Assembly: GCF_028290025.1 (NCBI RefSeq)
Contig: NZ_JAQGKQ010000092.1
Coordinates: 1-64,000 of the forward strand
Source: Cypionkella sp.
GTDB taxonomy: Bacteria; Pseudomonadota; Alphaproteobacteria; Rhodobacterales; Rhodobacteraceae
Direction of reading: 5' to 3'
Length of the DNA stretch: 64,000 bases
Shown here: in pieces, positions 20,573 to 31,026 of the stretch
Numbering within the stretch: position 1 is the stretch's first letter
Layout: each line of letters opens with the position of its first letter
Program-made: the position numbers and the translations under genes
The notes under the pieces: model-generated
The model's database searches: none
The model's input: only the letters and a program-made list of their open reading frames with translations
Told to the model about the DNA's origin: nothing

Positions 20573-21551
20573 TCAAGCGTCGATATTCGCGAACTCATGG
20601 TCCGACGGCTTGCCATTCTTCGGCTTTTCGCTGCGGTCGAGACCAATCATCAGCACGATGTTCTTGGCGACATAAACCGAGGAATACGTCCCCAGCAAAA
20701 CCCCCATGAAGATCGCAAACGAGAAGCCCCTTATCACATCGCCGCCAAACACCATCATCGACCCCACCGCAATCAGCGTGGTGATCGAGGTCATCAGCGT
20801 CCGGCTTAAGGTTTCATTCACCGACAGGTTCATCACGTCCTTCAGCGGCATCGTCTTGTATTTAACCAAGTTCTCGCGCAATCGGTCAAACACCACCACG
20901 GTATCGTTGATCGAATAGCCCAAGATGGTCAGCAGTGCCGCCACGATGGTCAGATCGAACTTGATCTGAAACAGCGCGAAAATCCCCACCGTGATGAACA
21001 CGTCATGCAGCAGTGCCAACACGCCACCCAAGGCAAACTGCCACTCAAACCGCATCCAGATATAGAGCATGATGCCAATGGAAGTCACCGTCATCGCCAA
21101 AATCGAGGTATAAACCAACTCGCCCGAAACCTTCGGCCCGACGGTTTCTTCCGAGACAAACTTGATCGCCGGGTCCAGCTTTACCAGCGCCGTCTTCACC
21201 GCCGTCAGCGCGTCCTCGCTCACCGCCTGATCCGCCTCCGCCGAAGATATCCGAATCATCGCCACATGCTGATCGGCGCGGAACGACGGATCGAACACTT
21301 CGGTAATCACCACATCGCCGACCGGCTGGCTCTCCACCGCCGCGCGGTAAGCCCCCACATCAATCGGCTGCGACGAATCGGTGCGCAACGTGGTGCCCCC
21401 CTTAAAGTCGATGCCGTAATTCAGCCCCTCGGTGCCCCAAAACACGAACGCCAGCAGCATCAGCAGCACAGAGCCGCCAAAGGTCAGCCATTGATGCCGG
21501 AAAAAGTCGAAGTTGGTCTTCTCGGGTGCAAGTCGCAAACGCCAAGCCATG
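20573..21551 (-). CDS. secF: Protein translocase subunit SecF
   Basis: GIDFKGGTTLRTDSS; GYSINDTVVVFDRLREN; start taken at MAWRLRLAPEKTNFDFF. Confidence 0.96.
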
Positions 21552-21561
21552 AGGTATCTCC

Positions 21562-23229
21562 TTACACCACGATTTCGGTTGGCTTGCGCCAGTTGAACCA
21601 CAATTCGATGATAAACCGCGTCACCCACAAAGCGGTGAACACCGAGGTGACAATCCCGATCCCCATCGTCACCGCAAAGCCACGCACCGGCCCGGCACCG
21701 AGGAAAAACAGCACGGCGGCGGTAATCATCGCCGTCAGGTTGGCATCGACAATCGCCGACATCGCCCGCTCATATCCGATCTCAATCGCCCGCGCCGTGG
21801 TTTTGTGGATGCGCAATTCCTCGCGGATACGCTCAAACACCAGCACGTTGGCATCCACCGCCATACCGATGGTCAGCACGATCCCGGCGATCCCCGGCAG
21901 CGTCAGCGTGCCGCCAATCGTCGATAGCACCGCGAAAATCATCACAATGTTGATCACCAGCGCGATATTGGCGAACAATCCGAACAACCCATAAGACGCG
22001 AGCATAAACAGCGACACCGCCACCATGCCGATAATCACCGCCACTTTACCCGCATCAATGCTGTCTTGGCCCAATTCTGGCCCGATGGTGCGCTCTTCCA
22101 GGAAGTTCATCTTAGCAGGCAACGCCCCTGCCCGCAAAAGCACCGCCAAATTGGTCGATTCTTCCAGCGTGAAATTGCCGGTGATAATCCCCGAACCGCC
22201 CTGAATGGCGCTTTGGATTGTCGGCGCCGAGATCACCTTGTCATCCAGCACAATCGCAAACGGCTGACCGATATTGGCCGAGGTATATTCGCCAAACTTC
22301 CGCGCACCCGAGACGTTGAACTTGAAGCTCACCGCTGGTCGCGAGTTTTGGTCGAACGACGGCTGCGCATCGGTCAATTCCTCGCCCGAAACCACCGGCT
22401 CATCGGCGACAATGTAATACACGTCCTTCTCATCCGACGAGGCCAGCAGCGAATTGCGTGGCCCCGGATCGGCGGCAGGATTGGTCGTCCGCCCCACCAC
22501 AGTGTTAAACGTCAGCTTCGCCGTGGTGCCGATAATAGCCTTCAATTCCGCAGCCGAGCCCAAACCCGGCACCTGAATCAAAATCCGATCCGAGCCCTGC
22601 CGCTGAATGGTGGGCTCGCGCGTGCCGACCGCATCCACCCTGCGGCGAATGATCTCAAGGCTTTGCTGCATGGTGCGGGTATCCGTCGCCACCCGCTCGG
22701 GTTCTGACAGTTGCACCACAATCTCTTGGCCTTCGGTGGTGACTTCCAGATCTTTCTGGCCCACCCCGGTCAAACTGACCACTGGAGACGCGAGTGCCTG
22801 CACCTTGGCCACCGCCACCGCCAGCCCGTCCGCATTGCCAACCGAGACCCGCAGCACGCCCGGCACCGAAGGCATCCGGCGCACCGAACCCACCTGATCG
22901 CGCACATCGCGCAACGCGTCGCGGACTTCCGGCCACAGGCTGTCGATGCGTTGGGCGTAAACATCCGCGACCTGAACCTCGGCCAACAAATGCGCACCAC
23001 CGCGCAAATCAAGCCCTAGGTTCACCACCGCATTGGGCAGAAACTCCGGCCAGCGCGCGAGTTCCGCGGTTTGCTCGGGTGTGGCCATCCCCGCTGCGGC
23101 GTCAATCGCCTTGACCGCATCGTTATGCGCCTCAACATCAGAGTAGAACAGATTGGGAAGCGAGGCGGCAATGCCCCAAGCGCAAAGCGCGAGGATCAAT
23201 AGGCGCTTCCACAGCGGCGAATAGAGCAT
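21562..23229 (-). CDS. secD: Protein translocase subunit SecD
   Basis: LGLDLRGGAHLLAEV; IGMAVDANVLVFERIREELR. Confidence 0.97.
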   Translation of the reverse strand: MLYSPLWKRLLILALCAWGIAASLPNLFYSDVEAHNDAVKAIDAAAGMATPEQTAELARWPEFLPNAVVNLGLDLRGGAHLLAEVQVADVYAQRIDSLWPEVRDALRDVRDQVGSVRRMPSVPGVLRVSVGNADGLAVAVAKVQALASPVVSLTGVGQKDLEVTTEGQEIVVQLSEPERVATDTRTMQQSLEIIRRRVDAVGTREPTIQRQGSDRILIQVPGLGSAAELKAIIGTTAKLTFNTVVGRTTNPAADPGPRNSLLASSDEKDVYYIVADEPVVSGEELTDAQPSFDQNSRPAVSFKFNVSGARKFGEYTSANIGQPFAIVLDDKVISAPTIQSAIQGGSGIITGNFTLEESTNLAVLLRAGALPAKMNFLEERTIGPELGQDSIDAGKVAVIIGMVAVSLFMLASYGLFGLFANIALVINIVMIFAVLSTIGGTLTLPGIAGIVLTIGMAVDANVLVFERIREELRIHKTTARAIEIGYERAMSAIVDANLTAMITAAVLFFLGAGPVRGFAVTMGIGIVTSVFTALWVTRFIIELWFNWRKPTEIVV

Positions 23230-23281
23230 GATATTTGTCTCGAGTTAAAAGCGGGCCACGCGTTAGCAGTCGAAGCGAACC

Positions 23282-23614
23282 TCAAACAGCTTTCGCGGGT
23301 TCGGTCTTGTTCATCACCTGCGCAATGGTGTGACGCGGCATTTTCACTTTGACGCCCTCGGCAATCTCGACCTCAAGAATGCCATCTTCGCCGACCTTGA
23401 CCACTTTGCCGATGATGCCGCCTTGCGTCAGCACCTGATCGCCACGTCGCAAGCTTTCAACCATGCCTTTAAGGTCTTTCATCTTCTTTTGCTGCGGACG
23501 GATCAGCAGAAAATACATGATGGCAAAAATCAGCACCAAAGGCAGGAACGAGGCAAAAGCCGAGCCTGCACCAGCAGCACCAGTGGTTTGGGCGAAAACG
23601 GGGGTCACGAACAT
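23282..23614 (-). CDS. yajC: Preprotein translocase subunit YajC
   Basis: FAIMYFLLIRPQQKKMKDLKGMVESLRRGDQVLTQGGIIGKV. Confidence 0.95.
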   Translation of the reverse strand: MFVTPVFAQTTGAAGAGSAFASFLPLVLIFAIMYFLLIRPQQKKMKDLKGMVESLRRGDQVLTQGGIIGKVVKVGEDGILEVEIAEGVKVKMPRHTIAQVMNKTEPAKAV

Positions 23615-23839
23615 GGAAGTCCTCTCTTTAGGGGATTTCCCCTGATTTGTCGGCGGGCACCCTATCGCCGCTGCTGCGGATAGGCAAGCCAACGCCGACC
23701 TAAGCGCAGCACAGCCTACTTGCAGCCCCCGTCTTGAATATTCTCTAAACTTTACCTAAAATTTTTCATCTACTCCTAAATATCCCACGGGAGTTTGAGG
23801 GTGTGAAACCCTCAATCCGCCAGCGTCACCCGCGCTACA

Positions 23840-24772
23840 TCACAAAAACCGATTGACCCCCGGCACCCGCTGCAACGCAGCCGTCAGCAGCCAAGCCAAC
23901 CCAAACGCAAACAGCGCGGCAAAACTGCGATCAACCGTCTCAGAGAACAGCTTGAACGCCACCAGCATCGTGGCGGGGTGCAAGAGATAAATCCCGAACG
24001 CATAGCCAGCCAGCCAAGTGGGCCAGCTTGCCTTGATATTCACCCGCCAGATCAACTCAAAAATCACCGCCACCAGCAGCATTTGCAGCGAGGCGAAATC
24101 CGGCGCTTGCGAATACAGAACGGCGCTGACCACCGCCGCCGCAGCGATTACCGGCCAGACCAGCTGCATCCTTTTGGCCACCGCCAACACTGCGCCAAAC
24201 CAGAACAAAGGCAGCGAGAAAAACCATTGCGGCAACGGCTGCGGAAAGGTGTAAGGATTGATGAACCATGCCGCAGGGGCCAATTTTGCGTGCAACAGCC
24301 CAAGCGGCACCGAGACCAGCACCAGCAGCACCGCCGCGACATACATCCGTGCAGGCCGGTCAATAAAGCGCGACACCCACGGAATTGTGACCAGAAAAAC
24401 CATCACGAACGGCAAAAACCACAGATGGATCGACGGCCCGATCAGCAGCGTCCACGGGTCCGTTAGCAGATGGAACGGCTCATCCGACACCACTTGATAG
24501 ACCACCCAGTAAAACGCGCACCAAAACAGCCACGGCAACGCAATCCGCTGCGCCCGCGACAACCAAAACCGCTTGCCATCAGAGCGCTCAAACGAGCCAA
24601 TCGCCAGATACGATGTCAGCACCAAAAACAGCGCCAGTGCCGTATAGCCAACATCGGCATAGGGCGCGCGCGCATGGTCCCACACAATGCCAAAAGCCGC
24701 GACAAACCGCGCAAGGTCCACCGATCGCCTGTAGCCCGCCTTCACTTCACTCGCAGCCACCTGATCCCTCAT
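23840..24772 (-). CDS. Acyltransferase family 3 membrane protein
   Basis: RSVDLARFVAAFGIVWDHARAPY and multiple TM segments. Confidence 0.85.
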   Translation of the reverse strand: MRDQVAASEVKAGYRRSVDLARFVAAFGIVWDHARAPYADVGYTALALFLVLTSYLAIGSFERSDGKRFWLSRAQRIALPWLFWCAFYWVVYQVVSDEPFHLLTDPWTLLIGPSIHLWFLPFVMVFLVTIPWVSRFIDRPARMYVAAVLLVLVSVPLGLLHAKLAPAAWFINPYTFPQPLPQWFFSLPLFWFGAVLAVAKRMQLVWPVIAAAAVVSAVLYSQAPDFASLQMLLVAVIFELIWRVNIKASWPTWLAGYAFGIYLLHPATMLVAFKLFSETVDRSFAALFAFGLAWLLTAALQRVPGVNRFL

Positions 24773-25044
24773 CCTTGCCGGTTGGGCTTAGTGCATTCCG
24801 CCGGTAGCGCCTAGGGCTTGTTGTGGCAACTATGCGTTCACGAACCAAGCCTAACCACACCGGCACGAAACAAGGCGATTTATCTGGGTCCGAGCGGCGC
24901 AAATTCGTTAACAAGTCCTCAACACCGTCCGCAAGCCTTTGAGATTACACGTCTCCAACCCCCGTCCACACGCGGACAAGCCTCCCTTCCCCTTCGCGAC
25001 CAAATCGGGCATAACTCGGCCATTCTGATAGCAAGAGGCCAGCC

Positions 25045-26334
25045 ATGCACGATATCCGCGCCATCCGCGAGAACCCAAGCGCCTTTGAAGCGGCCCTCGC
25101 ACGCCGTGGCCTTACCGGCATCTCAACAGAAATCCTCACCCTCGACAGCGCGCGGCGCGCCAAAATCCTCGCGTCCGAAACCGCCACCGCCGCGCAAAAC
25201 GCTGCCTCGAAAGAAGCAGGCGCTGCCAAAGCCCGCGGCGATGATGCCGAGTTTAACCGCCTGCGCGGCCTCGTCGCCGAGAAGAAATCCGAAACCGCCG
25301 CGATGACGCTGGAGGCCGATCAACTCGACCGCCAACTCCGCGACCTTCTGCTGACCATCCCGAACCTGCCCCTAGATGAAGTCCCCGATGGCCCCGACGA
25401 ATCCGGCAACGTAGAAATCCGCCGCTGGGGCAGCCCGCGCAATTTCGACTTCATCCCACGCGAACACTTCGAGATCGCAGGCGTCAAACCCGGCATGGAT
25501 TTCGAGACCGCTGCCAAACTCTCCGGCGCTCGCTTCGTCGTCCTGAAAGGCGCCGTGATACGAGTCCACCGCGCCCTGGCCCAGTTCATGCTCGACACCC
25601 ATATCGAGGAACACGGCCTGCTTGAAACTTGGACGCCCGTTCTCGTCAAAGAAGACGCGATGTACGGCACCAACCAGCTGCCAAAATTCGCTGAAGACAG
25701 CTACCAGACCACAAACGGCTGGTGGCTGATCCCAACCTCGGAAGTCACCCTGACCAACACCGTCGCGGGCGATCTGCTGGATGAATCCGCCCTGCCGATC
25801 CGCATGACCGCCCATACCCAATGTTTCCGCTCCGAAGCAGGTTCTGCCGGCAAGGATACCAGCGGGATGCTACGCCAGCACCAGTTTGAGAAGGTTGAGA
25901 TGGTCACCATCTGCACCCCAGACGCAGCCCTCGCCGAGCATGAACGCATGACCAACTGCGCCCAAGCCATCCTTGAGAAACTTGAAATCCCCTACCGCAC
26001 CATCGTGCTCTGCACCGGCGATATGGGCTTTGGCAGCCAAAAAACCCACGACTTAGAAGCCTGGCTGCCCGGCCAAAACAAATACCGCGAAATCAGTTCG
26101 GTTTCCACCTGCGGCCAATTCCAAGGCCGCCGGATGAACGCCCGCTTCAAGGTGCCCGGTGGCAAGCCGGAGTTTGTCGCCACCCTAAACGGGTCCGGCC
26201 TCGCCGTGGGCCGCTGCCTGATCGCGGTGTTGGAGAACGGTCAGCAGGCGGATGGATCAGTGGAGTTACCAGCAGTTTTGCACCACTATCTTGGCGGGAA
26301 GACAAAAATAGCAGCATCGGGCGTTTTAGAATGA
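25045..26334 (+). CDS. serS: Seryl-tRNA synthetase
   Basis: [22 protein letters not shown]; class II motifs [25 protein letters not shown]. Confidence 0.97.
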   Translation: MHDIRAIRENPSAFEAALARRGLTGISTEILTLDSARRAKILASETATAAQNAASKEAGAAKARGDDAEFNRLRGLVAEKKSETAAMTLEADQLDRQLRDLLLTIPNLPLDEVPDGPDESGNVEIRRWGSPRNFDFIPREHFEIAGVKPGMDFETAAKLSGARFVVLKGAVIRVHRALAQFMLDTHIEEHGLLETWTPVLVKEDAMYGTNQLPKFAEDSYQTTNGWWLIPTSEVTLTNTVAGDLLDESALPIRMTAHTQCFRSEAGSAGKDTSGMLRQHQFEKVEMVTICTPDAALAEHERMTNCAQAILEKLEIPYRTIVLCTGDMGFGSQKTHDLEAWLPGQNKYREISSVSTCGQFQGRRMNARFKVPGGKPEFVATLNGSGLAVGRCLIAVLENGQQADGSVELPAVLHHYLGGKTKIAASGVLE

Positions 26335-26365
26335 ACTGAAAATCGGGGCGAGGCGTATCCCTACT

Positions 26366-27082
26366 ATGAAACGCGTCATCCAGCCCGCCCTGCTTCTCGC
26401 CACGCTTGCTTTTGCGGTGGCACCTACCTTCACGCCGTCATTCCAAGGCTATGATCCGGCGAAGTTTCCGGTTCAGATTGAAAATCCGAGCGTGCAACCT
26501 GCGGGCTACGCCTTTGCGATCTGGGGGCTGATTTACCTGTGGCTGATCGCTCATGCCGCGTTCGGTCTGATCAAGCGCAGGGGTGTTCGCGCGTTCCTAA
26601 ATCCCGCAGTGCCGCTGACACTTTCGGTGGTGTTGGGCACGGTCTGGCTGGCAATCGCTGCCGCCTCGCCGATCCCGGCGGCTGTGGCGATCATCGCAAT
26701 GGCAGGCTTGGCGATCTATGCCTATGTCATCGCCGACCCCGTACAAGACCGCTGGCTGTTGTCCGCACCACTGGCGATTTACGCGGGCTGGCTGACGGCG
26801 GCCTCGGCTGTGTCAACTGGCGTTATCTTGGCAGGCTATGGCATTTTGCCAGACGCCACCGCGGCGCTGACAATGTTGGCGACTGTGCTGATCATCGCCG
26901 TTACCATCCAGAATATGCGCCCAAACCTGCCGATCTACGGCGCGACGATTGTCTGGGCGATCATCGGGATTGTCGTAGAAAACTGGGGCGTGAACCCAAC
27001 TGTCGCCTACGCAGCGCTTGCCGGAGCAACGATCATGGCGCTGGTTACACTCGCTCAACTGCGTCGGCCAATGGCCAAATGA
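26366..27082 (+). CDS. TspO/MBR-like tryptophan-rich sensory membrane protein
   Basis: Hydrophobic protein with FAIWGLIYLWLIAHAAFG. Confidence 0.55.
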   Translation: MKRVIQPALLLATLAFAVAPTFTPSFQGYDPAKFPVQIENPSVQPAGYAFAIWGLIYLWLIAHAAFGLIKRRGVRAFLNPAVPLTLSVVLGTVWLAIAAASPIPAAVAIIAMAGLAIYAYVIADPVQDRWLLSAPLAIYAGWLTAASAVSTGVILAGYGILPDATAALTMLATVLIIAVTIQNMRPNLPIYGATIVWAIIGIVVENWGVNPTVAYAALAGATIMALVTLAQLRRPMAK

Positions 27083-27172
27083 CGCAATCATATTCCCCGC
27101 GGGGATAGACTTGTGTTTTTGAGCGAACTGGAGAGGTTTTCCACTACCTAGCGTAAGACCACCAAAAACACC

Positions 27173-27206
27173 AAAGCCGCTGGCCCTTATCGGAGCAGCG
27201 GCTTTT
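27173..27206. terminator. Terminator-like hairpin between convergent genes
   Basis: aaagccgctg...cagcggctttt. Confidence 0.65.
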
Positions 27207-27224
27207 CTGATCTTCGCAGCAAAA

Positions 27225-28694
27225 CTACTGCCCGGTGTTCTTGTCCTTGTGCTTCCGCAAGCGACTTGGCGTGTGGAACTTCGGATTGCGGAACGGGTTT
27301 TTATCCGCCTGCGACCGAAAGGTGATCCTGATCGGCGTTCCCGGCATCGCGAAATGCTCGCGCAAGCCGTTGACCAAATAACGGCGATAGCTGTCGGCCA
27401 GATCATCCGGGTGGCTGCACATCACGATGAATCCCGGTGGGCGCTGCTTCACTTGCGTCATATAGCGCAGCTTGATGCGGCGGCCTTGCGGCGCGGGTGG
27501 CGGATGGGATTCGACCATCGCGCCGAGCCAAGTGTTCAAACGGTTGGTCGGAATACGTTTGTTCCATACCGCATGAGCGGCGAGAATAGCGTCGTGCAAA
27601 CGGTCCAGACCCCGGCCGGTTTTGCCCGAAACGGTAATCATCGGCGCGCCGCGCAACTGCGGCAGCAGACGCTCAAACATCTCTTTCAGTTCGGCCAGCT
27701 TCTCCTGCTTTTCGTCCTCAAGATCCCATTTGTTCACCGCAATCACTACAGCACGGCCTTCGGTCTCGGCGAAGTCGGCGATGCGCAAGTCTTGCACTTC
27801 AAACGGAATATCAACGTCGAGCAACACCACGACGACCTCGGCAAAGCGCACCGCGCGGATACCATCCGACACCGACAGCTTTTCCAGCTTCTCGTTAATC
27901 CGCGCGCGTTTGCGCATCCCCGCGGTGTCGAATATCTTGATCGGAGTGCCCATCCAGTCGGCCTTGACCGAGATCGCATCGCGGGTGATCCCCGGCTCCG
28001 GCCCGGTCAGCAGGCGATCATAGCCCAAAATCTTGTTGATCAGCGTTGATTTGCCAGCATTCGGGCGACCGATCACCGCGATCTGCAACGGTTTCTTCGC
28101 AGTCGGGCGGAAAGCCTCGATGTCTTCTTCCAGCTCAGCTTCTTCTTCTGACACATCAACTTCGGTGTCAGGCGTATTCTCGGCCTCACGTTCAGCGAAT
28201 TCACCCTGAAGCGGCAGCAGCATACGGTAAAGATCGTCCATACCCTCGCCGTGCTCAGCAGAAATCCGCAAAGGCTCGCCCAGACCCAAAGCCCAGCCCT
28301 CAATAGCCCCAGCATCGCCGGCGCTACCTTCCGACTTGTTCACCGCCAAGATCACCCGCGCGCCTTTTTTGCGCAGGATGTCGGCGAAAATTTCATCCGA
28401 AGGCGTCACGCCCATACGGCCATCAATCACGAACAAGCTGACATCGGCCATATCCACCGCACGCTCGGTTAACCGCCGCATCCGCCCTTGCAAAGAATCG
28501 TCGGTGATTTCTTCCAAGCCCGCCGTGTCGATCACGGTAAAGCGCAGGTCTAAAAGCTTGGCGTCACCCTCACGCAAATCGCGCGTCACACCGGGTTGGT
28601 CATCGACCAACGCCAGTTTGCGCCCGACAAGGCGGTTAAAAAGTGTCGATTTGCCCACATTGGGGCGACCGACGATGGCAAGGGTAAAGCTCAT
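27225..28694 (-). CDS. der: Ribosome biogenesis GTPase Der
   Basis: Tandem G domains: [12 protein letters not shown] and [14 protein letters not shown]. Confidence 0.97.
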   Translation of the reverse strand: MSFTLAIVGRPNVGKSTLFNRLVGRKLALVDDQPGVTRDLREGDAKLLDLRFTVIDTAGLEEITDDSLQGRMRRLTERAVDMADVSLFVIDGRMGVTPSDEIFADILRKKGARVILAVNKSEGSAGDAGAIEGWALGLGEPLRISAEHGEGMDDLYRMLLPLQGEFAEREAENTPDTEVDVSEEEAELEEDIEAFRPTAKKPLQIAVIGRPNAGKSTLINKILGYDRLLTGPEPGITRDAISVKADWMGTPIKIFDTAGMRKRARINEKLEKLSVSDGIRAVRFAEVVVVLLDVDIPFEVQDLRIADFAETEGRAVVIAVNKWDLEDEKQEKLAELKEMFERLLPQLRGAPMITVSGKTGRGLDRLHDAILAAHAVWNKRIPTNRLNTWLGAMVESHPPPAPQGRRIKLRYMTQVKQRPPGFIVMCSHPDDLADSYRRYLVNGLREHFAMPGTPIRITFRSQADKNPFRNPKFHTPSRLRKHKDKNTGQ

Positions 28695-28742
28695 TTCAGG
28701 CGTCCGGCTATAACTAAGCTGCTCCCATACACGGGAGCGCGC

Positions 28743-30089
28743 TTAACGGAAAGCGTGAAGTTGGCCGTTTCCACCCACCACGAACAGCAATCCTTGCGCC
28801 AAAGCCGGGGCAGAGGCGGCACCGCCGGGTATCTCGACGCTGTAAACCATGTTGCCATTGGTCGGATCAAAGCCGCGCAAGCTGCCATCGGACGATGCCA
28901 CCACAATCCGCCCACCCGCCAGCACTGGCCCGTAATGCGCGTAGATCGCTTGGCGCTTCTTCGGCTTGGCCTTGACGTAATATGGCATCTCAACCGACCA
29001 GATCACCTGACCGGTGGCGGCATCAAGCCGCACCAAACGCGCCTCATCATTGACCACAAACACCGAACCACCAGCCACCAGCGGCGGATTCAACGCGCCC
29101 TCGTTAGCCGTCCAAATCCGCGCGCCCGTGGTCATATCAATCGCCACCGTGCGGCCAGCCGCCGTACCAAGATAAACCGTGTTGCCGACGATGACCGGAT
29201 CACCCGTCACATCGCCCATAGCGGCATAACTGCGCCCCAACCGTTGCCCAGAGACGCCTGCGTTCCACACCGGATCGCCCGAAGCCGCCTGCACTGCCGA
29301 GATTTGGCCGCTGGCAAATGGCAACACCGCTTCATTGTCGCCCAAGCCAACCGAGGCCGAGCCGACCATACCGCTGGCATTCGGCGCACCCGGCTGTTGC
29401 CAGACCTGACGCCCGGTATCGGCGGATACCGCTAAAGCCGAGCCATCGCGGCCGATCGCATAAACCACATTGCCTGAAACGGTGGGTGCGCCGGTCAGCG
29501 GGCTGTCAAAGCGTTGCCGCCACGCAATGCCGCCAGTGCTGGCATCCAGTGCCACCAACTCGCCGTAGCCCGAGGTCGCATAAACCCGGTTGCCCTGTGC
29601 GGCCAAACCGCCGCCAACCACGGAACTGCCCTCACCCGACTCGGGCGCGATACTGGCGGTCCACAGCGGCGCACCGCCCGTCGAGACAGCCGACACCCGC
29701 TCTGCCGCGTCCATTGTGAAGACCCGACCGCCAGACACCACTGGCGAGGCTGCGATACGCGCGCGTTTGCTGTCGCCTGCGCCAATGTTGACGCTGAACA
29801 CCCGTGCCGGATTGGCCGACAACGCGCCGTTGCCGGACGCATGACGGGCATTGCCACCGCGATGGCTCCATTCCGCGTTGGCCGAAGCCGCGGGCAGCGA
29901 GATCGGCACCGAGAAATTCGCAGGCCGATCCGAGGGCGCTACCGGCGCAGCCTGCCCTTCAACCGCAATTGAATCCTCAAGCGGCGTGCGCACCGGGAAG
30001 CGTTCCCCTTGCAGGATCACGTCTTTTTCGCATCCCGCCAGCCCGATGCACAGCATCAGCCCCGCCATCCCGATCTTGCCGCTGTTCAT
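28743..30089 (-). CDS. bamB: Outer membrane assembly lipoprotein BamB-like (PQQ beta-propeller)
   Basis: Lipobox LCIGLAGC; repeated propeller blades; next to der. Confidence 0.85.
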   Translation of the reverse strand: MNSGKIGMAGLMLCIGLAGCEKDVILQGERFPVRTPLEDSIAVEGQAAPVAPSDRPANFSVPISLPAASANAEWSHRGGNARHASGNGALSANPARVFSVNIGAGDSKRARIAASPVVSGGRVFTMDAAERVSAVSTGGAPLWTASIAPESGEGSSVVGGGLAAQGNRVYATSGYGELVALDASTGGIAWRQRFDSPLTGAPTVSGNVVYAIGRDGSALAVSADTGRQVWQQPGAPNASGMVGSASVGLGDNEAVLPFASGQISAVQAASGDPVWNAGVSGQRLGRSYAAMGDVTGDPVIVGNTVYLGTAAGRTVAIDMTTGARIWTANEGALNPPLVAGGSVFVVNDEARLVRLDAATGQVIWSVEMPYYVKAKPKKRQAIYAHYGPVLAGGRIVVASSDGSLRGFDPTNGNMVYSVEIPGGAASAPALAQGLLFVVGGNGQLHAFR

Positions 30090-30155
30090 CACGCCCGAGG
30101 CTCCCACATTCTTCACAGTCTTGCCGCAGGTGCTTGCGCACCCCATCAGGCCGCC

Positions 30156-30848
30156 TTAACCCGCATCCACGCCGAGGTCAGCCGCAGCACCCGCCGCAGG
30201 CACGGTTTCGGGCGGAGTGCCGCCCAAAGCCGTAATCATCTGTCCAGCGCGCTGCCGCATACCTTGCGGTGCATCCTGATCCTGCATCAGCGCGGCCAGT
30301 GCTGCAATCGCCTCGTCAGTCTTGCCGTCTTCAACCAGCAGATACGCCAACTGCTCGGCGGCCAAAGTCCGAAACGCCCGCCCCGGCACCGCAATCGACT
30401 CGAGCGCCGCGCGACGGTCTGCAATGGGTTGATCTTTGCCGACCAGCATCACCCGGCGCAAGGTCGCGAGATCGCGGTAAATCTGCGGCTGCGCCTGATC
30501 AGCGATCAGCACATCCAAAGCCTTCAACGCCGCCGCCTTGTCGCTGCCCGCATCAGTCGCCAGCATCAACTGCTTCAGCGCCACCTGACCTTCATCCGCA
30601 GGCACGCTTGCGATCGCTTCGGCGCGATCTTCCGGCGCGCCGAGGTCAACCGCATCCAGCATCGCATCGCCGAAGCTTTGCGCGCGCGCCGCTTCACGTG
30701 CCTTGCTCCACTCGGTATAGGCCGCACCGCCCACCACGCCGATCACCAGCAGCCCGCCGATCCAGCCATATTTGCGGAACATCGCAAACAGACGGTCGCG
30801 GCGCACCTCGTCGGTGACCTCACTGATAAAGCTGTCCGGATTGCTCAC
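30156..30848 (-). CDS. YfgM-like tetratricopeptide membrane protein
   Basis: GTG start MSNPDSFISEVTDEVRRDRLFAMFRKYGWIGGLLVIGVVGGAAYTEWSKA. Confidence 0.8.
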   Translation of the reverse strand: MSNPDSFISEVTDEVRRDRLFAMFRKYGWIGGLLVIGVVGGAAYTEWSKAREAARAQSFGDAMLDAVDLGAPEDRAEAIASVPADEGQVALKQLMLATDAGSDKAAALKALDVLIADQAQPQIYRDLATLRRVMLVGKDQPIADRRAALESIAVPGRAFRTLAAEQLAYLLVEDGKTDEAIAALAALMQDQDAPQGMRQRAGQMITALGGTPPETVPAAGAAADLGVDAG

Positions 30849-31026
30849 GCTGGCCTCTCTTTCGTGCCCCACGCCCGCGCGCAAGGTTGCTGCCGCCTGT
30901 CTTACAGGCAAAGCCCGCAACTTGCCAAGCCCCGCGACCGCTTAACCCAAGCACTGACCGGCCAAATCGAAGCCGAGGCACTCGACACCTCTCCAAAGCC
31001 TACCCGAGAAACGGGCAGAGCCATAC